A stretch of DNA of 64,000 bases from Chloracidobacterium sp. Its GTDB lineage: Bacteria > Acidobacteriota > Blastocatellia > Pyrinomonadales > Pyrinomonadaceae. The translations under genes were made by a program, and so were the position numbers. Location of the stretch: the NCBI GenBank assembly GCA_016716365.1, contig JADJWM010000019.1, positions 1 to 64,000 on the forward strand, in the 5' to 3' direction. The number at the start of each line of letters is the position of its first letter. Position 1 is the stretch's first letter. The notes beneath the pieces were generated by a model. That model did no database searches and was not told the DNA's origin. It was given only the letters and a program-made list of their open reading frames with translations. This document shows positions 18,026-27,324 of the stretch, piece by piece.

Positions 18026-18094
18026 TCCATCCCTCTTATTTACAATAGCTTGCGAAGTCATCTAATTCATTTGATCGGGTCCGGATCTTAATTC

Positions 18095-18115
18095 GGTGCA
18101 TCAGTAGTGCATCAA
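18095..18115 (+). repeat. inner direct repeat, left copy (putative integrase arm site)
   Basis: A 21-base sequence containing two TGCATCA heptamers four bases apart. It is repeated with one difference and in the same orientation at 22999-23019, close to the other end of the element. It lies just past the integrase stop, where arm-type sites often occur. Confidence 0.55.
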
Positions 18116-18124
18116 CCACTAATT

Positions 18125-18553
18125 TTAAGTCCCGAACAGCAGTCGCTCGATCTCTTGAGTTGCATCCGGCTGCCTCGTCGGGAGTACGTGCGAATAAGTG
18201 TCGAGCGTGAGCGTGATCGACGCATGCCCGAGTCGCTCCGAAACGATCTTCGGGTTTACCCCTTTTGAGAGCAGTAGCGTCGCCATCGTGTGACGGAGGT
18301 CATAAAGGCGAATTGTTGGTAATTCCGGATCCATCACGCCATCAACCTCATTGCCTTGCCGGATCTTCTCGTTTGCCTGCCTTATGATCTTTTTGAAATG
18401 TCTCCGGTCCAAATTGCCATACCGCGTAGGCGTGCCAAGTTGCGTTGGGAACACCAGGTCCTGATCATCAAAGCCGGGTCCAAGTTCAAGCCTCTGTCGT
18501 AGTTGGTCGATGCGGTGAGCCTTGCAGTAGATCGAAGGATCGCCTCGAAACAC
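18125..18553 (-). pseudogene. tyrosine recombinase/integrase, C-terminal fragment
   Basis: 142 residues that cover only the catalytic C-terminal part of a phage-type integrase. Visible elements are LVFPTQLGTP, the box II region RLYDLRHT (the usual first His replaced by Tyr, as in many family members), LGHASITLTLDTYSH with the His and nucleophile Tyr, and a normal C-terminus. The N-terminal DNA-binding domains and the first catalytic Arg are missing, and the open frame begins with GTG at 18553. The 5' part seems deleted where the BNR gene promoter region begins. Oriented toward the tRNA as is typical for an attL-proximal integrase. Confidence 0.82.
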
Positions 18554-18646
18554 GGCGAGTCCTGATCGATGCCGCTTCGTGCATCCTTGACTTGATTTGT
18601 TTTATAATCCCTTCACAAATTACTTTTCTTCGTCGGACAAACATTT

Positions 18647-21600
18647 ATGGAAAGGATCTTATCCATTTCAATATTCGTCGTTCTAGGATTTTGCGTCGTA
18701 TCCGCTCAGCCTAACGATGCGTCTTCGGCCGATCTCAATTCGTACTTTACGCCCGTAAAATGGCGGTCTATCGGACCGTTCCGTGGCGGGCGCTCGGTTG
18801 CAAGTACAGGCGTGCCTGGGAACGACCGCACATACTACATGGGAACGACCGGAGGTGGCGTGTGGAAAACGGTAGACGCTGGCGGTTCGTGGCGTAATAT
18901 CTCCGACGGGTTCATGAGGACGGGCTCGGTCGGTGCGATCGCGGTAGCTGAAAGCGACCCGAACGTTGTCTATGTAGGTATGGGGGAACATGCAGTGCGC
19001 GGGGTAATGACCCACCATGGCGACGGCGTTTACCGCTCCACGGATGCCGGGAAGACTTGGAAGAAGATCGGCCTCGACGAGTCGCAGCACATATCGCGGA
19101 TCATCGTCCACCCGTTAAATCCGGACATCGTTTGGGTGGCCGCCCAAGGCGCACTCTATAGCCCTTCAAAGCAGCGAGGGATCTTAAAGTCCATTGACGG
19201 CGGTCAAACATGGAAGAATGTGCTTTTCATCGATGAGCGCACGGGTGCGGCAGAACTCTCGATTGACGCGACAAACCCGCGGATCATGTACGCCGCGATG
19301 TGGGAGCATGGCCGTCTGCCCTGGAAAGTGATCAGCGGCGGGCCCGGCAGCGGTTTGTACAAATCGATCGACAGCGGCGATACGTGGGTAAAGATGACCG
19401 AAGGGCTTCCGAAAGAGATGGGCAAAATGTCTATCGCAGTTGCGCCGTCGAATCCGGAACGTGTTTGGGCGTTGATCGAGAGCGATTCGACCAAGGACGA
19501 GCGCGGGCTGTAGGTATCCAACAACGCGGGCAAGACTTGGAGCCAGGTGTCAAGCGATCCCCGCCTTGTGCAGCGAGCGTGGTACTACATTGAACTGTTC
19601 GTCGACCCGAAGAACGAGAATGTGATCTACGTTCTAAGTGCCCCGGCCCTGCGGTCGAACGACGGCGGGCGGACTTGGGAGACGCTTTCGGGGACTCACG
19701 GGGACTTTCATGATCTCTGGATAAACCCAGCTAATCCGAACAACTTTGTTATCTCCAACGACGGCGGGGCGGCGATCAGTTTCGACCGCGGAAAAACATG
19801 GAGTACGCAGAGCAACATTCCGACCGCACAATTTTATCGTATTAACGTGGATAACCAGTTCCCGTACCGTATCTACGGCGCTCAGCAGGACAATACTTCG
19901 GTGGCGATAAGGAGCCGGGAGTTCGACAGCAGCGGCATCACCCCTGCAAGTTGGACGGCGTCGGCCGGCGGCGAAAGCGCATTCCTGGCTTTCGACCCGG
20001 ACGATCCGCGGTACGTGCTCGGCGGCAGCTACCAAGGAACGATCGAGGTGTTCGATTCAAAGGCGAGCGCGGAACGAAAATCATGGCCGCGCCTTTTCAG
20101 TATTTGAGCGTCGACCCAAAGGACATGAAGTACCGCTTCAACTGGAACGCTCCGATCATTTGGAGCCGGCACGAACCGAATACGTTCTATCATGCCGCTC
20201 AGCAGCTGCTAAAAACGTCGGATTTTGGCAAAACGTGGAGCGAGGTCTCGCCCGACCTTACCCGAAACGAGAAAGAAAAACAGGGAAAGGGCGGCGGACC
20301 TCTAACAAATGAGGCGGTCGGCGCAGAGAATTACGGCACTATCGCCTACGTGGCCGAATCTCCACACGAGAAAGGCGTCATCTGGACCGGCAGCGACGAC
20401 GGGTTTGTGCATGTTACCCGTGACGGAGGCGTGACCTGGAAGAATGTTACTCCACGGGAGCTTCCCGAGACCTTAGTAAATGCGATCGAGATCTCCCCCT
20501 TCGACAAGGGCACCGCATACATCGCGACGACCCGGTATAAGTTCAACGATCACACTCCCGGCTTGTACAAGACTACCGATTACGGCTCTACTTGGACCCG
20601 TATCGACAGCGGTCTTCCGCGCAACGCATTTACCCGGGTCGTTCGCGAAGACGACGTTCGCCGCGATCTGCTTTTCGCGGGCACGGAACTCGGGATCTTC
20701 GTTTCATTCAACGGCGGCCGCCATTGGCAGCCCTTTCAACTGAATCTGCCGGTCACCCCGATCACGGACCTCCGGGTTCATCGGGGCAACCTCATCGCGG
20801 CGACCTCGGGACGGTCTTTCTGGATACTCGACGATCTCTCGCTCATCCGACAGTACAGGCCCGGTGCTTCTGATTTCTCGGTTTACCAACCGTCTCCAGC
20901 ATACTTGGCCAACGGCAGCAGCGAACTTAATGGCTCTGATCCCGAGTTCGATGGTGCAAATTTGTATCGAGGTGTTAACCCGGCGAACGGCGTCGTGATC
21001 TATTATGACCTCCCCGAGCTAAAGAAGGAGGATGATGTAACGATCGAGATCGCTGACGCTTCAGGTAAGATCATTCGAACATTCTCCTCAAAGCGGGATG
21101 CTTCCGCTCGAAGGTGGGATGGCGGGCCGGCCCTGGAACCGCTTCTCTCCAAAAAGAAGGGTCTGAATCGCTTCGTTTGGAACATGCGGCGCGCGACGAT
21201 GCCGGGCGTTCCGGACGTTTACATCGAAGCGAGCTATAACGGCCATAAGGCGATTCCCGGGAGGTATCGGGTGACGGTTCGTGCGCTCGGCAGGAGTGTT
21301 GGGGCCGATGCCGAGATCCTGGCCAACCCGCTCTACCCTACCGATACCACGACCTACCGTGAATACGGTACATTTATGTCGTCGATGGAAACTGAACTGA
21401 CCGATATGCATCGAATGGTGAACGATCTGAATGAAAAGCGCAAACAGCTCGATTCGCTTCTCTCAACCTTGCCGGTTGGTGAAAAATACGCGGTCGCAAA
21501 GCGGGATGGAGAAGCCCTTTCAAAGAAGCTAAAGGCCTGGGATGAGGATATGGTACAGCGTCGCTCGCGGGCATACGACGACGTCGAGAACTTCCCTAAC

Positions 21601-21810
21601 CGATTCACGGCGAACTACATGTTTCTCATTAACCAATCCGAAAGCGATCTGCCGCGAATAAATCAGCCCTCACGCGATCTGTATGCGAAGATGTCCGCTG
21701 AGTGGGCCGTTCTGAGGTCGCGAGCCGACGAGATGCTCGCCAAAGACATACCTGCACTGAATCGTATCTTATGGGAAGCAGGGATCGGGGCGGTATGGGC
21801 TACCAAATGA
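18647..21810 (+). pseudogene. VPS10/BNR-repeat secreted protein, nonsense plus frameshift
   Basis: About 1,054 codons when joined. A signal peptide (MERILSISIFVVLGFC) precedes WRSIGPFRGGRSVA and many BNR/Asp-box repeats (SxDxGxTW: STDAGKTW, SIDGGQTW, SNDGGRTW, SFDRGKTW, TRDGGVTW), as in sortilin-like glycosyl-hydrolase-annotated proteins common in acidobacteria. An in-frame TAG at 19511-19513 interrupts ...DERGL/VSNNAGKTW, probably an original Tyr codon. One base is missing near 20071-20085, after which the reading continues in another frame with MAAPFQYLSVDPKDMKYRFNW to the stop at 21810. The last 250 residues are helical. Inside the tRNA-linked element. Confidence 0.88.
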
Positions 21811-21889
21811 AGCGAATGATGAACATCGATACTATCCCGTTTCATTAGACATTGCGCCGAGCTAGTGTGCGTCGGGCAGCGTCGCACTC

Positions 21890-22621
21890 ATGTGTTCGGG
21901 ACGAATTACTGTGGATCGGTCGAGTAAGGTGTTGATCATCGCCAGCCTGAACGGCGTTACCCCGGAAGGATGGATCGAGTACGCGCGTGACATCGAACAA
22001 GCCGGCGCGGACGCATTGGAAAGAAATGTCGATTTCATTCCTGCAGATATCGGCCTGTCGGCGTCGGACGTCAAAGAGCGGTATGTCGAAATTGTCAGAT
22101 CGGTGAGCGAGACCGTCAACATCCCCATAGCTATGTAGCTGAACCCGTATTTCTCCTCGATAGGCAATATGTCAAAACGCCTTTGCGACGCAGGAGTTGA
22201 CGGCCTGGTCCTTTTCAACCGCTTCTACCAGCCCGATTTTGAGATCTCAGAACTCAGGGTACTTCCAAACCTCGATCTGAGTGTACCGGCAGAGATCCGA
22301 CCTCCCTTGCTGTGGATCGCGGTTCTGTAAGGACAGATCCCCGCGTCCCTCGCTGCAACGACGGGAGTCTATGGCGCAAGAGAACTGATCAAATACCTGC
22401 GCGCGGGGGCCGATGTCGCCATGTGCGCGTCCGCATTGTTAAAACACGGGATCTCCTGGCTAGGAGAGGCTTTGCAGGATCTGCGAGCCTATATGAATAA
22501 AATGCCGTTCGCTTCCGTGGAGTCTTTTAAGGGAAACATGAGCCAGCAGCATATCTCGGATCCGATCGCGTACGAGCGAAGTAACTATATTGAGATCCTC
22601 CAGAAAAAGCAGTGGTCTTGA
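21890..22621 (+). pseudogene. dihydroorotate-dehydrogenase-like protein, 5'-truncated, two nonsense codons
   Basis: One reading frame runs from about 21890 to 22621 and matches the C-terminal two thirds of the dihydroorotate dehydrogenase-like TIM-barrel family: VLIIASLNGVTPEGW, IEQAGADALE, DGLVLFNRFYQPD, GARELIKYLRAGADVAM, GNMSQQHISDP and ERSNYIE. Two in-frame stops break it: TAG at 22136-22138, where family members have Lys (VKLSP), and TAA at about 22328, where Tyr is usual (ILYG). The N-terminal part is absent. A dead gene carried in the decayed element. Confidence 0.82.
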
Positions 22622-23134
22622 CCGCCTGTTAATACGCTCTGATAAACTGGCGTCGGATCGCCAGCGACTTCGCATTATTCCCGCCTCTTTTTTGTAGTTC
22701 AATTTGTGACATTCTGACATCAGAGATCCTTTGATCGTTATACCCAAGAAAGCTATTGAAGTGAATTGGACACAGATTCTGTCGGGGTCTTCCCTTAACA
22801 TGAACCAGTACCACGGTAAGATTCGCGCTGAACAACTCCAAATTCTAGGTTTTCCAGGTATAGAAGATGAATTTATTCCCAGAAATGCAGTTTTAGCCGT
22901 TCGTAACGGGGCTCTCATTTCAATCAGACTTCGATTGCAACGATTTGCGGCCCGTCCGCCTAAGAGACATCGCGACCATCTGGCGGTCCCCGGTTTTTGG
23001 TGCATCAGTGGTGCATCAAACTAGCCGCTATTGCCAGAAACTGACCCCAACCAAAAACACTGGAAACGAACATCGCCCAATAATCAAGGGCACCTGATCG
23101 AACTCAGCCAATCGAATCAAATGACCCGACCGGT
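22622..23134. other. right end of the element without recognisable genes
   Basis: About 500 bases, somewhat AT-richer than the surroundings. Open frames cross it on both strands but none shows a recognisable protein. It contains the right inner direct repeat at 22999-23019 and ends at the right attachment repeat. Confidence 0.5.
22999..23019 (+). repeat. inner direct repeat, right copy
   Basis: Same 21-base motif as 18095-18115, same orientation, one base different; two TGCATCA heptamers. It lies about 115 bases inside the right attachment repeat. Confidence 0.55.
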
Positions 23135-23182
23135 ATTCATAACCCCGAGGTCGGGAGTTCAAGTCTCCCCCCCCGCCACCAC
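23131..23182 (+). repeat. attR: partial tRNA-Met copy
   Basis: Right copy of the tRNA-Met 3' half, from the anticodon stem through CCA, with eight instead of seven C residues in the run before GCC. The 5' half of the tRNA is absent, so it does not encode a tRNA. Confidence 0.85.
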
Positions 23183-23246
23183 AGATATGAACGGCTCGCT
23201 TGCGGGCCGTTTTCGATTTCGTGTTCTGCGGCGTTATTATTCGCAC

Positions 23247-23975
23247 GTGGAGAAACTCGAGCACGAACACACCCGCGAGGCGATCGCCGAGAGGATCGCG
23301 GCTTCGAATCATAACTACATTCGCGACTTCATTTATGGCGGGGTGGATGGTGCCGTGACGACCTTTGCCGTGGTTTCGGGCGTCGCCGGTGCCGAGCTTT
23401 CGACGAAGATCGTCCTGATCCTTGGTTTTGCGAATCTGGTCGCGGACGGTTTTTCGATGGCGGCGAGCAACTTCCTCGGCACGCGAGCCGAGATCGACGA
23501 TTACCGCCGGCTCGAGGCCATCGAGCATCGCCACATTCGCCTCGAGCCCGAAGGCGAACGCGAGGAGGTCCGCGAGATCTACCGTGCAAAGGGCTTTGAG
23601 GGCGAAGAACTGGATAAGGCGGTGGATCTTATCACCGCCGACAAAGAACGCTGGGTCAAGACGATGATGACCGAAGAGTACGGCCTCCCGACGGAGATCC
23701 GTTCGCCGTGGCTCGCGGCCGGCAGCACGTTCAGCGCGTTCGTCATCTGCGGGCTGGTCCCGCTTCTGCCGTACCTGTTCGGCTCCGGCAACTCGTTCCT
23801 CGCCGCGTGTATCATGACGGGCTTGACGTTCTTTCTGATCGGCTCGTTCAAAAGCCGCTGGTCAACGCGGTCCTGGTTCCGCTCCGGTTTCGAAACGCTC
23901 CTCGTCGGGGCACTCGCCGCCGCAATGGCCTACGCCGTCGGCGTCCTGCTCAAAGGCCTCGCCGACGGGATCTAG
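23247..23975 (+). CDS. VIT1/CCC1 family iron/manganese transporter
   Basis: About 242 residues. The N-terminal region VEKLEHEHTREAIAERIAASNHNYIRDFIYGGVDGAVTTFAVVSGVAGA is the family signature, with membrane helix 1; helices near 40-60, 160-180, 190-205 and 215-235 follow, and the charged middle (about 75-140) forms the cytoplasmic metal-binding part (YRRLEAIEHRHIRLEPEGEREEV). These proteins move Fe(II) or Mn(II) out of the cytoplasm. The frame is open upstream through the attachment repeat; GTG 23247 fits the family N-terminus, and ATG 23187 is the alternative. Its TAG shares a CTAG palindrome with the convergent VWA gene. Confidence 0.84.
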   Translation: MEKLEHEHTREAIAERIAASNHNYIRDFIYGGVDGAVTTFAVVSGVAGAELSTKIVLILGFANLVADGFSMAASNFLGTRAEIDDYRRLEAIEHRHIRLEPEGEREEVREIYRAKGFEGEELDKAVDLITADKERWVKTMMTEEYGLPTEIRSPWLAAGSTFSAFVICGLVPLLPYLFGSGNSFLAACIMTGLTFFLIGSFKSRWSTRSWFRSGFETLLVGALAAAMAYAVGVLLKGLADGI

Positions 23976-26900
23976 CTCGTCAGTCTTCGATAGATATTCG
24001 GCATTCGTTCGGGGAGCGAGAGGACGTCGTCGATGATGGTGTAGCCGACGTCGCCGTACAGGTCGCGGAGTTCGGCTTCGGATTCGCGGTCGATGGTGAT
24101 GCAGAACGGCGTTATGCCGTTCGCTTTCGCCTCGATCAGAGCTTCGCGGACGTCCTCGCGGGCGTAGCGGGCGTCGCCGTAATCGTGGTCGTAAGGGCGG
24201 CCGTCGGTAAGGATGATGAGCAGTTTGGTGCGGTTCTCCTGGCCGAGCAGCTTATGGGCGGCGTGCCGGATAGCGGCCCCGAGCCGGGTGTTGTTCTGGA
24301 AGGTGATGCCGCCGATCCGCCGTTCGGTCTCGTCGGAATACTTTTCGTCGAAATCCTTCACGACGTAGAACTTCACGTTCCGCCGGCCCTCGCTGGTGAA
24401 TCCGTTGATCGAATAGACGTCGCCGACTGCCTCGAGAGCCTCGCTCATCAGGACCAGGCCTTCTTTTTCGATCTCGATTATCCGCCGCCCCGGATAGGTG
24501 TACGGCTGCAGCGGGTTGCGGGTGATCGTCCTCGCGGTCGATGACGATTGGTCGAGCAGCAGCGAGACCGCGACGTCCCTCTGCCGCCTCAGCCGCTTGG
24601 TGTAGATGTTCTCGGATTGGCGGCCGTCGGCTTTCCGGTCTATGACAAAATCGACCAGAGCGTTCAGGTCATAATCCTCGCCGTCGATCTCGCGATTGAT
24701 CTTCGTCAGATTCTCCGGCTTCATCAGTTGAAACTGGTGCCGGATAGACGAGATCACGCCGCGGTATCGCGAGCGTGCAAGCTCGACGAACGTACGGTCA
24801 CCCTGCTTCACGCGCTTCTCGACCACGCGGCTCCACCCGACGCGGTAGTCGTTCAGTTCGCGGTCCCATTCGTCATAAGCAAAGGCCTCGTCGCCCGGCT
24901 CCAGCGGCAGTTCCGGCATCTCGTTATGCGACCACGCTTCGGCCCCCTGAAGGTCGTCTGGCTCGCCATCGTCGTCGTCGCTGTTCCAGGCATTGAACAG
25001 GTCGCGAAGGTCCTGCATCGTCTGCGGCCGTTCTTCGCGTCGGAACTTATCCTCGATCGGCGACTCCTCCGCCCGGTCCTGATCGTAGGAATATTCGCCC
25101 GTTTCTTCCGACTCCTCGCTAGTCGCTTCCTGCGTTTGTTCCTGCGAGATGTTCTGGAAAAGGTTGTAGACGCGGCTCGTCGCAAAGAGCGAATCGGCAA
25201 CGGTGGGAAAGGAAACGGACAATGGATAATTGACAGTGGACGATTCCGAAGACTCTTGAGCATTCTCCATTGTCCATTGTCCCTTGTCCATTCGGTTCGG
25301 GATCCGTCGATTTGATGACAGGAATTTTTCGATCACGCTTTCGATCTCCGAAACGATCTGGCCGTAAAAGCTCCGGGCGTCGTCGGTCGCACCGCCGCAA
25401 AGCGTGATCTGAAAGAGCAGTTCGAAAGGAACCTGATGAAACGGCACATCGAAAATGAACGGCCTGTTCTTCTGCAGAAATTCTTGCATAAGGTCAAGGT
25501 CTCGCCTCAGCCCGCGATAACTTCGCCGGAGGATCCCGTCGATGCGGGCGTTCTCCATCGTGGTGAAGATCTTGCGGGCAAGCCGCGGCTCCGGGAAGAT
25601 GCCAAGCACCGCTTTGTAGTCGGAACCCTTCGGCATCGACTTTCGCCGCCGGCTGATCTCCTCCCGCATCTCTTCGTCCGTCAGCGCTCGCTCGCCCTTC
25701 TTCACGTCCTCGATATAACCCGCGAGCGAGAATGCGTCGATCTCTTCGGCCGTTGCGGAATACAGGTCCGAGAGCTCGGCGAATGCAGCCTTCAACTCCA
25801 CCGTGTCCTTGGCGAACGTACCGAACTCTATCTGCCCGGCACCATAGGCCGCGAGCACCTTATAAAGGCGAAAATCCATCTCCTCGGTGTCGTATTCGGC
25901 GATCGCCGCCGGCAAATAAATGGTCTTGCCGTCGCCGATCCGCGATTCCTGCGGGATAGCTGTAAGCGGTGCGATCTCGATATCGCGGCCGGTCAGGCCT
26001 TCGATGTAAAGCTTGAGGATGTGCTGGACCGCGTCGAGCTGGAGACCCGATCGCGTTTCGCGAAGCTGGTCGTTTGACTGGCGTGTCTCAAGTGCGAAGT
26101 AGCTTCGCCGGGCCTTTGCCGAGCCCTGCTTCATTTGCGACAGGCCCTCTTCGATCCAACGCTCGAATTGGTCCAGAGAGACGTTTCTCAATGCAGACGA
26201 CGAAGATCGAAAAGCGGCCAACGCGCTTTCGGCGTCGGTTTTCGCGATCTCCCCGGTCAGCCGCAGAACGCGCCTTATCGCGGCCGTTCGGATACTGCCA
26301 TCCTCGGCACCGTCGAGCTTTATCCCCGCCACCTGCCCGAAGAATTTCGGTGTCGCTCGCAGGAAGGCGATCAGAACGGCATTGCCCTGCGGGGCGATCC
26401 GCTCGAGCACCGTGCACCAATCGTCGATCAGGTTCGAATCACGCCGGAGCACCTCGCCGCCCGCCGAAAGGAAATGGATCGCGACGCTGCCTCCTTGTTC
26501 GAGCATGACTCTCGTTTTCTCGGCCAGAAGCACCGCCTGCCCGCTATCGAGCCCGTCCAGAGCAGCCGGCAGGTTTGCCCAAAGATCGGCTGCCATCCCG
26601 CCCGTTCTTGCAGCGAATTTCGACGCAAGCGCGAGTAGTGCTTCGGCGGCGGGGCGATCGGGTTTGCCGTTTTCCGCGGCAAGTTTTCCCAAGGCGGCTG
26701 CGACGGCCGGCGTGCTCTTCAAAAAGTCCGTACTGTGTTTTGCCGACCGGCCCGCGACATCCGCGGTCAAACGCAGCACCTCCGCCAGGAACCATGGATC
26801 GCGGACCGTCTCGGCAAGTTCCGGGATCAGTCCGAAGGTCTCGACCGCGGTAGAACTTGAAAGGATGAGCTGCCGGTTGCAGATCTGGAAGACAAAGGGC

Positions 26901-27193
26901 CTAGCCTCCTCCGGCACTTTCGAGAGGTTCCGAACGCCGCGGCCGAAAAAGTCCGAACCAAGGTCCGCGCTCCCCATCGCGAGCCTTCGTCCGAGCTCGC
27001 CCCATGACCTCAGGCCGTCGGCCGAAAGGACCTTTGCGGCCCGCGGAACGGCCTCGACGAAATCGCGGCTGACACGCAGGCTGACGCCGGCAAGCGACGC
27101 GCTCACCTCCACCGCCGCCCGCCGCTTGTCCGCAGGAAGCCGCGAAAGCTTTCCCGCCAGCGAAGCCAGCGTGTCCTTTTCGTTCCCTTTCAT
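23972..27193 (-). CDS. NorD/CbbO-like VWA domain protein
   Basis: 1,073 residues. The C-terminal about 200 residues are a VWA domain with the MIDAS motif DQSSS near residue 877 and downstream FTSEGRRNVKFYVVKDF and TDGRPYDHDYGDARYAREDVREAL, which fit NorD (nitric oxide reductase activation) and CbbO proteins. These act with MoxR-type AAA ATPases as metal-insertion or remodelling chaperones; no MoxR gene lies next to it here. The N-terminal 400 residues are Ala/Leu-rich helical repeats. At about residues 632-659 a stretch reading MDKGQWTMENAQ...VNYPLS is encoded by heptamer arrays and looks like an insertion. Convergent with the VIT1 gene. Confidence 0.8.
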   Translation of the reverse strand: MKGNEKDTLASLAGKLSRLPADKRRAAVEVSASLAGVSLRVSRDFVEAVPRAAKVLSADGLRSWGELGRRLAMGSADLGSDFFGRGVRNLSKVPEEARPFVFQICNRQLILSSSTAVETFGLIPELAETVRDPWFLAEVLRLTADVAGRSAKHSTDFLKSTPAVAAALGKLAAENGKPDRPAAEALLALASKFAARTGGMAADLWANLPAALDGLDSGQAVLLAEKTRVMLEQGGSVAIHFLSAGGEVLRRDSNLIDDWCTVLERIAPQGNAVLIAFLRATPKFFGQVAGIKLDGAEDGSIRTAAIRRVLRLTGEIAKTDAESALAAFRSSSSALRNVSLDQFERWIEEGLSQMKQGSAKARRSYFALETRQSNDQLRETRSGLQLDAVQHILKLYIEGLTGRDIEIAPLTAIPQESRIGDGKTIYLPAAIAEYDTEEMDFRLYKVLAAYGAGQIEFGTFAKDTVELKAAFAELSDLYSATAEEIDAFSLAGYIEDVKKGERALTDEEMREEISRRRKSMPKGSDYKAVLGIFPEPRLARKIFTTMENARIDGILRRSYRGLRRDLDLMQEFLQKNRPFIFDVPFHQVPFELLFQITLCGGATDDARSFYGQIVSEIESVIEKFLSSNRRIPNRMDKGQWTMENAQESSESSTVNYPLSVSFPTVADSLFATSRVYNLFQNISQEQTQEATSEESEETGEYSYDQDRAEESPIEDKFRREERPQTMQDLRDLFNAWNSDDDDGEPDDLQGAEAWSHNEMPELPLEPGDEAFAYDEWDRELNDYRVGWSRVVEKRVKQGDRTFVELARSRYRGVISSIRHQFQLMKPENLTKINREIDGEDYDLNALVDFVIDRKADGRQSENIYTKRLRRQRDVAVSLLLDQSSSTARTITRNPLQPYTYPGRRIIEIEKEGLVLMSEALEAVGDVYSINGFTSEGRRNVKFYVVKDFDEKYSDETERRIGGITFQNNTRLGAAIRHAAHKLLGQENRTKLLIILTDGRPYDHDYGDARYAREDVREALIEAKANGITPFCITIDRESEAELRDLYGDVGYTIIDDVLSLPERMPNIYRRLTS
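25215..25295. repeat. pair of inverted heptamer arrays inside the VWA gene
   Basis: Four 7-base units of type ATGGACA (25215-25242) and four to five units of type CATTGTC (25261-25295). The second type is the reverse complement of the first, so the arrays could fold into a hairpin. Both are read through in frame by the VWA gene. Confidence 0.8.
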
Positions 27194-27324
27194 CCAGGTT
27201 CAAGTTTAGGTAGCCCGAGGCGGAACTTGCAACCGCCGCCGGGCTTTCGGGATGGATGGACGAATACTCCGAACGGGCAGTGTCTGAAGAAAAGTGGATA
27301 GAATGACCGGCACGTGGGCCCGGA

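Larger units (their letters stand above)
17975..23182. mobile_element. integrated element at tRNA-Met, degenerate
   Basis: A 5.2-kb segment bounded by direct repeats of the tRNA-Met 3' half, with a truncated tyrosine integrase right inside the left end. Cargo is a broken BNR/VPS10 protein gene and a broken dihydroorotate-dehydrogenase-like gene. A second pair of short repeats (18095-18115 and 22999-23019) lies just inside both ends and may be integrase arm sites. All recognised cargo carries stop codons, frameshifts or truncations, so the element is probably no longer mobile. Confidence 0.8.

Noticed and set aside
18587..18608. TTGACT and TATAAT upstream of the BNR gene as a promoter
   Set aside because: The spacing is only 10 bases, far from the usual 16-18; no other -35 box fits the TATAAT.
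22460..23005. 181-codon minus-strand frame at the right end of the element
   Set aside because: Crosses the dead dehydrogenase gene and the inner repeat; the translation is basic and random-looking with no integrase or excisionase features.
23031..23246. upstream extension of the VIT1 gene through the attachment repeat
   Set aside because: Frame is open only because of integration; the family N-terminus begins at the GTG at 23247 (or possibly ATG 23187).
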